Shown piece by piece: positions 34,238 to 49,726 of a stretch of DNA of 64,000 nucleotides. This DNA is from Vigna angularis. Lineage: Eukaryota; Streptophyta; Magnoliopsida; Fabales; Fabaceae. The position numbers and the translations under genes are program-made. The stretch is taken from NCBI RefSeq assembly GCF_016808095.1, contig NC_068976.1:16207663-16271662 (forward strand), written 5' to 3'. Numbering within the stretch: the first letter of the stretch is position 1; each line of letters opens with the position of its first letter. The notes beneath the pieces were generated by a model. That model made no database searches and was not told where the DNA came from. It was given only the letters and a program-made list of their open reading frames with translations.

Positions 34238-36419
34238 TGTAAGACCCTGAAAAATTAAAGGAAAATGTGAATCTCGGGTCATTAGTAGAGTAAGAAACCA
34301 AAAAATGTATCAAGTTGTAACAAAAGTTAAAGTTTATATGCAAAATACAATGCTGTCAACTTTGACATGGTTTGGTATTTTAATTATAATTAATTGTATA
34401 AATTAGATATTAAGTTGATTCTTGTTCCATTAGAAAGTAGACTCGAATAGCTTCGATTCGAGTACTTATACGCGTAATTCCGACATCGGGAAGGGGTTCA
34501 ACCGGACTGACAAAGTTGTCAAAATCAGACTCACTCGCTGTACGCGTTTTGGACGCATTTTGAACGCGTTTTGACTCAGTAAACGCGTTTTACTATTTAA
34601 ACACGTTTTTCTGGTTATTTAAGAGGGTTTTGGGGCTGAGAGAATTCCTAAGTTGAATCTGAGAACTGTTACCTAAAAGCATTGGACCAGAGAAGTTTTA
34701 GAGCTAAGTTTGGAGCCACGAGAAGGAATTCTAAGGCAGAGGAACGTCGGGGAACCGTTTGAAAGCAAGCTTAGGAGAAAACCGTAAGGGGAGCTAACCT
34801 TGAGTCTTTTTGTTTCCGTATGATTTTAAATTTGGTATATGTTTAGGATTTTGATTCTCTTTATGATTTTAGAATGAAATTCTACTTCTATTGTATCTTT
34901 TGAATTGATGTACGGTTTGGAATTGGGATATGTTTCTGTTTTGATGGTTTTGAAGAGATCTTGTTCGTATTAAGTATTTTGAATCGGTGGAAGTTTTTAG
35001 GTATACATATAGATCGAAGATTTTGAATCTGTTTATGGATTTAAAAGGAGACTAGGTCTTGATCGAAAATTTTGGATTGTACTAATTATCCGCTGTCTTT
35101 TTAATTATATGTTTAGTTTAGATGTTTATAAGATTTGGATGAATATGGGTTGTTGATGGGAGATAAGTTTTTGGATGTCTAGAAAATCTGTATGATGGAA
35201 GGAATAGTCGTTATAGTCCGGGAAGTGAATTTTCGTAATTTTGGAATAGTAAATTCGCTTGAGTGAATGAGTTAACTCGCTGAAGCGAGTTATGCGTAAC
35301 AAATTTAGTGTTTTGATATTTTTGACGTTTTGGGAGTTCTGGATGTCCGTTTTGGACGTTCTTTAGGTCGATATGGGGGTTTTTGACCCTTCTGGAGCTA
35401 TTAGTGAAGGTATCTAAGCTGTTTGAACTACTTAAGGGTTCGAATTAATAGACCATAAAGAGTTATGTGTTAATAAGTGATGCTTCTGTGAGGTTGTGAA
35501 ATGTCTGAGTATGTGAGAATTATTTTCTTGAGATATGGCTAAAGATGATAATATGTTGACATGTGTATTTATGAATGGAAATTGTATAATAGAGTTCCAA
35601 GGAGGAACTCCTTATTGATTTTGTGTCAAGTACTGTACGTATGAATATAGGAACTCCGACTTAGGGGTTCATTCTTATGCTCTCAATAGTCTCGATCTCA
35701 CTTAGAGAGAAAGCTATGTGGTGGAGAGTGGAAAATCCTTACCGAAGATCCACAGTGTGAGTGGACAGAGTAGGAAGGATGTAGCTTCAGTGGTGATATT
35801 CATATCCGAAGATCCAGTTTGGAGGACAGAGTAGGATAGAATAATTGAGCTAGCGAATAAGTACATCCATGTCCGAAGATCCAGTTTGGGGACAGAGTAG
35901 GATAGGATGTAGTTGAGTAAAAGTACCACTGCAAGTGTAGAACTAGCTAAGAGTTCAATATTCATACGATTGTCCGAATGAATGGAGTTTACGAATGATA
36001 ATGGTATGTTTATTATATTGTTGAGTAATTTAACTTATAAGATGGAAGTTTGGTTATTAATTTAATTACCATGATGTTTTTGTATTGCATTAGCTCACCC
36101 TTGCTTTGTCTGTTGTTTGGTTGTTATTTTGTGTTATGTATTTTGATTGGCGATGATCATCCGGTGGATGGGAGCAGAAGTCGGTGATATGCCGGTGGAG
36201 CAAGCCTTAGATGGAGGATCGACTGAAGAATAGTTTTAATATTGAAACCTATGTTTTTATTTCTGTTTTAAGGTGTGGAGTGTAATTAGTTTGAATTAAC
36301 AGTGAGGGTTTGTATAATAATGAGGAAAACTCTTATTCCTCCTTCTATCAACTGTTCTATTGTATCAATGATGTAAGAACTCTATTATAGTTTGATGCTA
36401 TAATTATGGGGATGTTACA
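34238..36419 (+). repeat. 5' LTR of the gypsy element
   Basis: 2182 bp, TGTAAGACCC...GATGTTACA. A TATA-like TTATTTAAG at about 34616-34624 suggests U3 ends near 34650. Just upstream is a cluster of ACGCGTTTT-type motifs (34542-34610). Further in are a GCTTGAGTGA / CGCTGAAGCGAG patch (35261-35290) and three diverged tandem copies of a ~65-bp unit starting CCGAAGATCCA (about 35742, 35806, 35873). It is the same length as the 3' LTR, with a constant 6894-bp offset. Confidence 0.95.
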
Positions 36420-36423
36420 TTAA

Positions 36424-36435
36424 TGGTATCAGAGC
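36424..36435 (+). other. Primer-binding site, initiator tRNA-Met
   Basis: TGGTATCAGAGC starts 4 bp after the 5' LTR. It is complementary to the 3' end of plant initiator tRNA-Met, the usual primer for gypsy and copia elements in plants. Confidence 0.93.
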
Positions 36436-36560
36436 AGTTCTTTCACTAGGAATTTTGTAGGTGATGAAAATACCATGTCTTAGTTGTGTGATCTTAGTTG
36501 CGTATTCCTATTATAGGAATTGAATTTTAGACTAATGGTTCTTCTCTTTGGGCCAGAACC

Positions 36561-37463
36561 ATGGCACGCAGATCACCTCCTCCTCCTCCTCCTTCTCCTT
36601 CACCGGCACAGTCTGATGTTTCTAACTTGGTGAGAGTAATGGAATCTTTTGTGGTGGCGATGCAACAGCAGAATGCATCATTGATACAACAAAACACAGT
36701 TGCATTACAACAATTGGAGGCTGCTAGGGTGTCAGCTGAGGCACACCAGAGGCAATTTGTGGAACTAATAAACGGTGGTGCAAGAGCTCCCGCTGACCCA
36801 TTCTATATTCCGCCCACTCCTATTCAAGAGTGGAGTCTAGAGAATTTTCTTCAACATCATCCAGCTAAATTTTGTGGCAATACCAGTGCCGACGAAGCAG
36901 ACCAATGGTTTAGAGATATGGAGAGAATTTTCAATGCCAAAAACTGCCCAGACGATAATAGATTGGCTTATACTGAATATTTGTTGTCAGGAGAAGCCAG
37001 TCATTGGTGGACCAGTACGAGAACACTGTTGGAAAGGAGTGGTAAACCGATCACTTGGAACTTATTCCAGAATAAGTTCTATGCTGAGTACTTTCCGGAC
37101 AGTGTAAGGTATACCAAGGAAGTAGAATTTCTCCAGTTAGTGCAAAGGGGAATGACTGTGACAGAATATGCCGATAAATTTAAGCATCTTAGTCGCTTCC
37201 ATACTCTGGATATGGATGAAGAATGGCAGTGTAGGAAGTTTGAAAATGGACTGAGAGGAGATATCAAATTGCTGGTCAAAGGTTTATGTATCAAGGAGTT
37301 TCCTACATTGGTGGAGAGAGCTAAAGTGTTAGAAAAGACAAAGAATGAAATGCAATTTCAGCAGAGACCACCCCAAAGGATTGGTGGACCATCTGGGTCC
37401 AAATTCCGGCATGGAGACAGGAGAAAGCCCTATTCTAAACCTCCTTTCCAGGGGCTTAAATGA
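36561..37463 (+). pseudogene. gag: Retrotransposon Gag, ends at an in-frame TGA
   Basis: 300 codons from ATG 36561, the first good ATG after the PBS, in the context AACCATGG. The N-terminus is Pro-rich and Gln-rich (SPPPPPPSPSP, then QQQNASLIQQN). It is followed by the plant retrotransposon-gag core at about 93-190, with WSLENFLQHHPAKF, ADQWFRDMERIF and GEASHWW. The frame stops at TGA 37461-37463 after a basic stretch, before the zinc knuckles that normally end Gag. Those knuckles continue in the same frame 13 codons later at the head of the pol frame. The product would therefore be a Gag without nucleocapsid unless the TGA is read through. I favour a recent nonsense mutation. Confidence 0.85.
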
Positions 37464-40400
37464 CCTTCATTTCATCAATCTGGCCAAGCAGGACAACATG
37501 GAATGGTGAAGTGCTTTAATTGTGGAGGACCACATTATAGGTCCGTTTGCCCTCAGTTAGTTGGTCATATGAAGTGTAATGCCTGCGGGAAGGAGGGACA
37601 CTTTGCCAGGAATTGTCCCACATCTGGAAGACCAAGGGTTCAGCAACCGACTAGTCAGTCTCAACAGACGGCAGATGTCAAACCGCAGGCTGTGGGCAGA
37701 GTATATGCAATGACCGGAGCAGAGGCAACTGGGCCAGGTAATCTTATCATCGGCAATTGTTTATTGTTTGGGAAAGCTTGTTGTGTTTTGTTTGATTCTG
37801 GAGCTACACACTCCTTTGTGTCTGATGTTTGTGTGCGAGAGTTGGGATTGCCTGTGAGTGAGCTACAGTATGACCTAATAGTGTCTACTCCGGCTTCGGG
37901 TTTAGTTAAGACATCTCTAGCATGTACTAGATGTCCTGTAGTAGTAGAAGGACGTCAGTTTAAAGTTAATCTCATCTGCTTACCTCTACAAGGTTTAGAG
38001 GTAATTTTAGGAATGGATTGGCTAACTTCCAATCACATTCTCTTAGACTGTGGTGCAAAGAAATTGTTATTTCCTCAAGAGGAAGAATCGAAGATATTAT
38101 CTTCGAGGAATCTGTTGCGCGAAGTACAGGAAGGGTCGTGTTGCTTCATTGTGTTGACACACATGAAGATTAACCAGAGTGGAAGGAGCATAGATCACTC
38201 AGTGGTAAGTGATTTCATGGATGTGTTTCCTGAAGAAGTACCGGGACTGCCTCCTCAAAGAGAGATCGAGTTCTCAATTGATCTCGTACCAGGCACAGGA
38301 CCAGTATCAATTGCTCCGTATCGGATGGCTCCAGCTGAATTAGTAGAATTGAAAAAGCAGATAGAAGACTTGCTTGAAAAACAATTTATCAGACCAAGTG
38401 TTTCGCCTTGGGGTGCGCCAGTGTTGTTGGTCAAGAAGAAGGATGGGAGTTCCAGATTGTGTGTGGATTACAGGCAGCTGAATAAGTTGACTATCAAGAA
38501 CAAATATCCGTTGCCAAGAATCGACGACTTGATGGATCAATTATATGGAGCAAAAGTGTTTTCGAAAATTGATCTACGATCAGGTTATCATCAGATTTTA
38601 GTAAAGGCAGAGGATGTACAAAAGACTGCTTTCAGGTCCAGATATGGACATTATGAATACGTGGTTATGCCTTTTGGTGTAACCAACGCTCCCGCTGTAT
38701 TCATGGACTACATGAATAGGATATTCAGACCTTTCTTAGATAAGTTTGTCGTGGTCTTCATAGACGACATTCTTATATACTCCAAGACTCGGGAAGAACA
38801 CGTGGATCATCTTCGATCAGTTCTTGAGGTGTTAAGAAATAAGAAGTTATACGCCAAGTTGTCCAAATGTGAGTTTTGGATGAAAGAGGTGCAATTTTTG
38901 GGACATGTCATATCGGCTGGTGGAATATCTATGGATCCGTCTAAGGTCGAAGCTGTGCTTCAATGGGAGAGACCCAAGTCCGTAACGGAGATCAGGAGCT
39001 TCGTAGGATTAGCAGGGTACTACCGTAGATTCATAGAAGGATTCTCCAAGATTGTGTCACCATTGACGCAATTAACTCGTAAAGATCGTCCCTTTGCTTG
39101 GACAGACCGATGTGAAGCTAGTTTTCAAGAACTAAAGCAGAGGTTGACAAGTGCTCCTGTATTAGTGATCCCTGACCCAAGAAGACCTTTCGAAGTATAT
39201 TGTGATGCTTCATATCAAGGACTGGGATGTGTACTTATGCAGGAAAAGAAAGCGGTAGCTTATGCTTCGAGACAACTTAAGAATCATGAGAAGAATTACC
39301 CCACTCATGATTTAGAGTTGGCAGCCGTCGTTTTTGCTTTGAAGATTTGGAGGCATTACCTTTATGGCGCACAGTTCCAAGTGTTCAGCGATCATAAAAG
39401 TTTGAAATATCTTTTTGATCAAAAGGAATTGAACATGAGACAGAGAAGATGGATGGAGTTTTTGAAGGATTATGAGTTTGAACTTCTATATCATCCCGGT
39501 AAGGCTAATGTAGTAGCAGATGCTCTGAGCAGAAAGACGGTGCATGTATCCACTATGATGGTAAGGGAGTTAGAATTGATCGAGAAATTCAGGGATATGA
39601 AGTTGTATGTTGAGTTGAAGTCCGATTTCATCAGTTGTAATAAATTAGTGATATCAAGTGATTTGTTGAGTTTGGTCAGAGATAAACAATTATTAGATGC
39701 CGAGCTACAAAAGACGGTGGGTTTATTGGGTACAGATCAAGCCAGAGAATTTATGTTAGGAGCTGATGGTATTTTGAGATTTAGAGGCAGAGTCTGTATT
39801 CCAGATGATATTGAGCTAAAAAAGTTGATTCTCGAAGAAGGACATAAAAGTCGTCTTAGCATGCATCCTGGTATGACCAAGATGTATCAAGATCTCAAGG
39901 AGTCTTTCTGGTGGTCTGGAATGAAGAGAGATGTGGCACAATTTGTATCAACATGTTTGACATGTCAAAAGGCTAAAGTGGAACATCAAAGACCTGGGGG
40001 TATGTTGCAACCGCTTGAGGTACCTGAGTGGAAATGGGACAGTATTGCCATGGATTTTGTAACACATTTACCACGGACAGGAAAGGGGCATGATGCTATC
40101 TGGGTTGTGATAGATAGGTTGACAAAGAGCGCTCACTTCTTGGCGATGAATCTGAGGATGTCTATGGTGAAGCTTGCCCAACTGTATATAAAAGAAGTAG
40201 TGAGACTACATGGAATACCATCAAGCATAGTGTCAGACAGGGATCCGCGATTTACATCGAAATTCTGGCAGTCTTTACAACGTGAGTTGGGTAGCAAATT
40301 ACATATGAGCTCTGCGTATCATCCACAAACTGATGGACAGTCTGAGAGGACGATTCAATCCTTAGAAGACCTGTTGAGGACTTGTGTTTTAGATCACTTG

Positions 40401-41087
40401 GGTATTTGGGATGAGGTCTTACCATTGATTGAATTCACTTACAACAACAGCTATCATGCAAGCATTGGCATGGCACCATATGAAGCACTGTATGGTAGGA
40501 GATGTAAGACACCCCTATGTTGGTACCAAGAAGGAGAAACAGTGATGTTAGGACCAGAATTGATTCAGCAAACAACAGAAAAGGTGAAACTGATACAGGA
40601 AAGGATGAAGGCATCACAGAGCAGACAGAAGTCTTATGCAGACCATAGGCGAAGGCCTCTTGAGTTTGAAGTGGGAAGTCACGTGTTTCTACGAGTTTCT
40701 CAGATGACTGGAGTAGGGAGAGCTATCAGATCCAAGAAGTTATCTCCGAAGTTTCTTGGTCCATTCCAAGTTATCAAGAGAATTGGACCGGTAGCATATG
40801 AGATTGCACTACCTCCTCAACTGGCAAACTTGCACAATGTATTTCACGTATCTCAATTGAGGAAATATGTGTCAAGTCCTGATCATGTACTCGAAGTGGA
40901 TGACGTTCAAGTCAGAGAAGATTTGTCATTAGACGCAAAACCAGTACGGATTATTGATGTTCAGGCGAAGCAACTAAGAGGAAAGGATATTCGTACAGTC
41001 AAAGTATTGTGGAACGAGAAGACCCAAGAAATGACTTGGGAATTGGAAGAAGAAATGAAGAACTTCTATCCCCATTTATTTGATTAA
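37464..41087 (+). pseudogene. pol: Gypsy zinc knuckles plus Pol polyprotein (PR-RT-RH-IN), cut off from Gag by a stop codon
   Basis: One uninterrupted frame, the same as gag; residues are numbered from ATG 37503 (1194 aa, stop TAA 41085-41087). Two zinc knuckles lie at C4-C16 and C25-C38. The aspartic protease has DSGA at 98-101. Reverse transcriptase has FIDD at 419-422 (YxDD equivalent) and MPFGVTNAP upstream. RNase H has YCDAS and HDLELAAVV. Integrase has an H-H-C-C zinc region ending CLTCQ and catalytic D851, D912 and E948 (spacings 60 and 35). The tail ([14 protein letters not shown]) is chromodomain-like. Every catalytic residue I looked for is present. The frame appears functional apart from its separation from gag by TGA 37461. 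Expression would need readthrough or internal initiation. Confidence 0.92.
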
Positions 41088-41117
41088 AGAGTGTATTTTT
41101 CGAGGACGAAAAATTTT

Positions 41118-41130
41118 AAAGGTGGGGAGA
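41118..41130 (+). other. Polypurine tract
   Basis: AAAGGTGGGGAGA lies immediately before the 3' LTR (one A between). This is the expected site for plus-strand priming, and GTGGGGAGAATGT is a common junction in plant gypsy elements. Confidence 0.88.
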
Positions 41131-41131
41131 A

Positions 41132-43313
41132 TGTAAGACCCTGAAAAATTAAAGGAAAATGTGAATCTCGGGTCATTAGTAGAGTAAGAAACCAAAAAAT
41201 GTATCAAGTTGTAACAAAAGTTAAAGTTTATATGCAAAATACAATGCTGTCAACTTTGACATGGTTTGGTATTTTAATTATAATTAATTGTATAAATTAG
41301 ATATTAAGTTGATTCTTGTTCCATTAGAAAGTAGACTCGAATAGCTTCGATTCGAGTACTTATACGCGTAATTCCGACATCGGGAAGGGGTTCAACCGGA
41401 CTGACAAAGTTGTCAAAATCAGACTCACTCGCTGTACGCGTTTTGGACGCATTTTGAACGCGTTTTGACTCAGTAAACGCGTTTTACTATTTAAACACGT
41501 TTTTCTGGTTATTTAAGAGGGTTTTGGGGCTGAGAGAATTCCTAAGTTGAATCTGAGAACTGTTACCTAAAAGCATTGGACCAGAGAAGTTTTAGAGCTA
41601 AGTTTGGAGCCACGAGAAGGAATTCTAAGGCAGAGGAACGTCGGGGAACCGTTTGAAAGCAAGCTTAGGAGAAAACCGTAAGGGGAGCTAACCTTGAGTC
41701 TTTTTGTTTCCGTATGATTTTAAATTTGGTATATGTTTAGGATTTTGATTCTCTTTATGATTTTAGAATGAAATTCTACTTCTATTGTATCTTTTGAATT
41801 GATGTACGGTTTGGAATTGGGATATGTTTCTGTTTTGATGGTTTTGAAGAGATCTTGTTCGTATTAAGTATTTTGAATCGGTGGAAGTTTTTAGGTATAC
41901 ATATAGATCGAAGATTTTGAATCTGTTTATGGATTTAAAAGGAGACTAGGTCTTGATCGAAAATTTTGGATTGTACTAATTATCCGCTGTCTTTTTAATT
42001 ATATGTTTAGTTTAGATGTTTATAAGATTTGGATGAATATGGGTTGTTGATGGGAGATAAGTTTTTGGATGTCTAGAAAATCTGTATGATGGAAGGAATA
42101 GTCGTTATAGTCCGGGAAGTGAATTTTCGTAATTTTGGAATAGTAAATTCGCTTGAGTGAATGAGTTAACTCGCTGAAGCGAGTTATGCGTAACAAATTT
42201 AGTGTTTTGATATTTTTGACGTTTTGGGAGTTCTGGATGTCCGTTTTGGACGTTCTTTAGGTCGATATGGGGGTTTTTGACCCTTCTGGAGCTATTAGTG
42301 AAGGTATCTAAGCTGTTTGAACTACTTAAGGGTTCGAATTAATAGACCATAAAGAGTTATGTGTTAATAAGTGATGCTTCTGTGAGGTTGTGAAATGTCT
42401 GAGTATGTGAGAATTATTTTCTTGAGATATGGCTAAAGATGATAATATGTTGACATGTGTATTTATGAATGGAAATTGTATAATAGAGTTCCAAGGAGGA
42501 ACTCCTTATTGATTTTGTGTCAAGTACTGTACGTATGAATATAGGAACTCCGACTTAGGGGTTCATTCTTATGCTCTCAATAGTCTCGATCTCACTTAGA
42601 GAGAAAGCTATGTGGTGGAGAGTGGAAAATCCTTACCGAAGATCCACAGTGTGAGTGGACAGAGTAGGAAGGATGTAGCTTCAGTGGTGATATTCATATC
42701 CGAAGATCCAGTTTGGAGGACAGAGTAGGATAGAATAATTGAGCTAGCGAATAAGTACATCCATGTCCGAAGATCCAGTTTGGGGACAGAGTAGGATAGG
42801 ATGTAGTTGAGTAAAAGTACCACTGCAAGTGTAGAACTAGCTAAGAGTTCAATATTCATACGATTGTCCGAATGAATGGAGTTTACGAATGATAATGGTA
42901 TGTTTATTATATTGTTGAGTAATTTAACTTATAAGATGGAAGTTTGGTTATTAATTTAATTACCATGATGTTTTTGTATTGCATTAGCTCACCCTTGCTT
43001 TGTCTGTTGTTTGGTTGTTATTTTGTGTTATGTATTTTGATTGGCGATGATCATCCGGTGGATGGGAGCAGAAGTCGGTGATATGCCGGTGGAGCAAGCC
43101 TTAGATGGAGGATCGACTGAAGAATAGTTTTAATATTGAAACCTATGTTTTTATTTCTGTTTTAAGGTGTGGAGTGTAATTAGTTTGAATTAACAGTGAG
43201 GGTTTGTATAATAATGAGGAAAACTCTTATTCCTCCTTCTATCAACTGTTCTATTGTATCAATGATGTAAGAACTCTATTATAGTTTGATGCTATAATTA
43301 TGGGGATGTTACA
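41132..43313 (+). repeat. 3' LTR of the gypsy element
   Basis: 2182 bp, the same length as the 5' LTR at a constant offset of 6894 bp. I saw no difference in the blocks compared by eye, including the first ~550 bp, the CCGAAGATCC repeats and the last ~250 bp. It ends ..TTACA, followed by target-site duplication copy TGAAC at 43314-43318. Confidence 0.95.
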
Positions 43314-43372
43314 TGAACTACATAAACATGTTTTGCAAGAATGAGTGAAAAATTAAATAAACAAATTAGTTC

Positions 43373-43374
<2 letters not shown>

Positions 43375-43411
<37 letters not shown>
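43375..43411. repeat. (AT)n microsatellite
   Basis: AT dinucleotide tract of about 37 bp, 62 bp to the right of the gypsy 3' LTR. Confidence 0.93.
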
Positions 43412-43412
<1 letters not shown>

Positions 43413-43725
43413 TGTATAGATCAAAAGTGTTGAAGAATCATTAAGGTTAGGTGAAATTTTGATGTGGCACTTGATACCCTCAAATAGCTTGAAGAATAAA
43501 GTGTTAAAGAACATTGAAATGCATTGTCATTGTTAGAGTTTAAAGAATTTTCATCTAATTCTCTCAACCATTAGCATTGACATGAGATAATAAGAGTGTG
43601 ATTCTGATGCTATGTTGAATCTAATGTTATTTCAATCTACAATTAAAATCAAATTCACTTGCTTTCAGAAATGCCACAATTAGATATCAATAATATTAGC
43701 ATTTACTTCATTTAAAGAATTCAAT

Positions 43726-43730
<5 letters not shown>

Positions 43731-43790
<60 letters not shown>
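43731..43790. repeat. (AT)n microsatellite
   Basis: AT dinucleotide tract of about 60 bp. Confidence 0.95.
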
Positions 43791-43792
<2 letters not shown>

Positions 43793-46745
43793 TCTATAAA
43801 ATTCTATTAAGTATTATTTATAAGTTTTGATTTGAGATCTCAGTTACGCAGATATCTTAAAATTTATTAATTATTTATTATCATATAAAAATTTATTAAA
43901 TAGAATATGAAAACAAAGAATAAGTATATTATCTTAATAAAGTTATAATTACGAGTAAGTAGATATTAACATTATTCATATCTAATTGTGGCATCTTTGG
44001 ATTTGATGTTATACTTTAGATTCAACATATCATCATAATACTTTATAAATGAATATCTATACATATTACAATTTTGAAGTTTACTTTTTTTTAATAAGAA
44101 TATTTGAGTTTAGTATTTTAATATATAGGTATACTGAGATTGAAAAAATAGCTTATATTATAGAATTTAATTTTGAAACACGAGCGTTTTAATATACTTG
44201 TTTTTTACACACTTGAAATTGTGTAGGAAAATTAAATTTTGTTGTATTTTGATTGATAATTGAATATAATTGCATTGGATATTGTTTTTTAATGGTCGTT
44301 TCTTGGCATGCTTAGAACATTAAACTTGTGCAATCCATGATTGTATTCGTGTATGAATTTGTTAAGAATATTTAAACTAATCAAATAAACTTGTAATGAC
44401 TTTTTTCACTCGAACAAAAAGAAGATAGAGTGACTTTGTCCATTCTCTAATAATTTTTGCTAAAGCAAGATATTATCATTAAAGAAAAATAAAATAGAGA
44501 GATTTAATTTTTGTTTCTTTCGTTTAATCTTGCTCATACGAGAAATTATGATAAAAGTCAAATATTTTTTCTGTTATTTAATTTTCCCCAAATGAGATTT
44601 GCATTGCTCAACAAATTTATATGATAAAATTTAAAACAATTATGTATATATATGCATACAAGTAAATGAAAACATTTAAAGATGTTGATTAGTGATGTAA
44701 ACATGTATATATGGATTTAAGACGATATATTTGCTTGATTTTATGTGTGATCTTTTGAATTAGATCGATCGAGTCACGTATATATGGAAAATATAAGTTG
44801 ACCTTCATTATATTAGTATGTACTAATTAGTAAATGAACTTATATATAATTTAAATATTTCTTCTTTTATATTTTTGTTGTTGTTTATATTCAAGTGTTG
44901 ATATATAAGTAATGAAATGAATCATATTTTGGATTGTAAAAGAAGATATTAATGTGAAAGAAACTTACATATAAAATAAATATTGTTGAAAGTATGGATG
45001 AAATAAAAGTCTTAAATTAAATAAAAATAATCCATACAAACAATACAGGAAAAGAAAAACAAGTAAACTTGTTTTTCGAGAATAATATGACATTATCTAA
45101 TGTTACATTATATTTGATTTAAGATGTTATAATTACCATTTTCGTAGTTCTAATGAAAATTAAATCACTTTTTTTTCATCATGATATTCTTATTCTTATT
45201 TTATCGATTAAAGTTACGTTCTTCTTACTGCATCAATAACTTGTGAGAAACCCCTTTTTTCTTAAAAAAATAATCTCAAAACTAATACATGAACTAGACA
45301 TTAAACAAACCAACATTTCTAACTTCAATTTTTAAAAAAACTGAAAATTTATCTTTCCTAGATGGAATAGTAGAAGTAACACATAAGTTATATATGACTA
45401 ACTCACTGGTATAAAAAATAAAATTACGATAATATGATACATTTTTATATTCATTTAATACATAGTATAAAAATAAAATGATTATAAAAAGATAAATTTT
45501 TATATTTAAAAAAAGTAAAAAAATTATGTGTTTTAAAATATCAATTTTTTTTATAAAAGATGGAGAATATGACACAGCAGGTACAACATATATAACTTGG
45601 AAGAAATCAATGATCTATCCCCAATTAGATTTCTGTCATTAATATGAGAATAATGAAAAAAAAAGAAGACAAATTTTTTAGTTTATTAAATAAAACAAAA
45701 AAGCATTCCTTTAAAGTTAAAATCTATTAAAAAAAGGAAAACTCTAGTTTGTAGGTAGTAATGAACTGTATGCTGTGTTATTAACAAAGCTTGATTGAGC
45801 ATAAAGAAACAGCACTTTGGAATCTACAATGAATCTTTGACGAAAGAATTTGTCGTTTTAAGCTGTGACATTAATTGAAACCATAATCTAAATCGTGATT
45901 CATGGGACAATGTCTTGACTCACTAAAAAACAACAAGAAGTTGTGGAATGATTATGCAAAAGTGATGGAAGAATTTGACCTGGTAGCAAAACAAAAAACA
46001 AGTGGATTCACGATAGTGCCATCTTTCATACGGTGCAATTAAAGTGTGGGAAAAATGGTTGTTGCGAAATTGTAGAGTCCAAAAGGGTTACGACTTAGGA
46101 ACGAGGATGTAATGGCCACGATGTTGTTTTTTCTTCGTGGGTTTCTCATTTTCCATAACGTATTTAGTGATGTCTCTCATGTTTTAGAATTCAGAAGAGG
46201 ACTGTGACACTTTAGAGTACAATTCAAGTTTAATTTGCCTTGAAAAAATTGAACTCGTATTTTATTTATATATATAATTATCAGCAAATTGGTTTTTTTT
46301 AATATCAATTCCAATACATATTATTATGAGTACGTTTTGACAGTGTGCAGCTTCAAGGTGGTAAGAGTTTTAGATATTTTTTTTTAATTTTGGTTAAATT
46401 ATTCTAGGTTTCTAGTTATAAAGTTCTCTTGAGATTGTACATTTCACAAGTCACAAGTTATAAGTTAAAATCGTATCTCACATTACTGAATTTTAAAGAT
46501 ATTTCAAATTAGACATGAAATAGAATTAGGTTTTTAATATTAGTTTGAGTATTTTAAGCCTTATTAATTAGTATGGGGTGTATTTAGTAAAAGTGGGGTG
46601 CATTAGTAATAGGTAAAAGTAGGATGCAGATTAAGTCGACCTGGTCCAATTTTTAAAGAGCCCAACATCAAGCTCAATTTTGAAAGCCCAACCCATTTAT
46701 TCACGCTCGCAGTTACCCGCAGGGTCCCTGGAGTCTGAGTTGGGC

Positions 46746-49726
<2,981 letters not shown>

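Larger units (their letters stand above)
34233..43318 (+). mobile_element. Near-intact Ty3/gypsy LTR retrotransposon (chromovirus, probably Tekay/Del clade)
   Basis: The element spans 34238-43313 and is flanked by the 5-bp target-site duplication TGAAC (34233-34237 and 43314-43318). LTRs of 2182 bp (34238-36419 and 41132-43313) start TG and end CA. The PBS lies 4 bp after the 5' LTR and the PPT abuts the 3' LTR. Internal order is gag, two zinc knuckles, protease, reverse transcriptase, RNase H, integrase, chromodomain-like tail. Protease-RT-RH-IN order is diagnostic of Ty3/gypsy. The initiator-Met PBS and the C-terminal ILD-like/VLW/TWE tail fit chromoviruses of the Tekay/Del group (clade is inference). 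The LTRs looked identical over the portions compared and have the same length, so insertion was recent. The only visible coding lesion is a TGA between gag and the zinc knuckles. Confidence 0.95.
43319..46745. other. Intergenic between the gypsy element and METTL4
   Basis: AT-rich with two (AT)n tracts listed separately. No supported gene. About 45800-46200 is less AT-rich and may belong to the METTL4 upstream region, but I find no clear TATA box. A region at about 46600-46745 is GC-richer and probably holds the METTL4 5' UTR. Confidence 0.5.

Noticed and set aside
35714..35965. 83-codon antisense open frame repeated exactly at 42608-42859
   Set aside because: Both lie inside the LTRs on the opposite strand. 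The duplication reflects LTR identity, and the protein has no recognisable domain.
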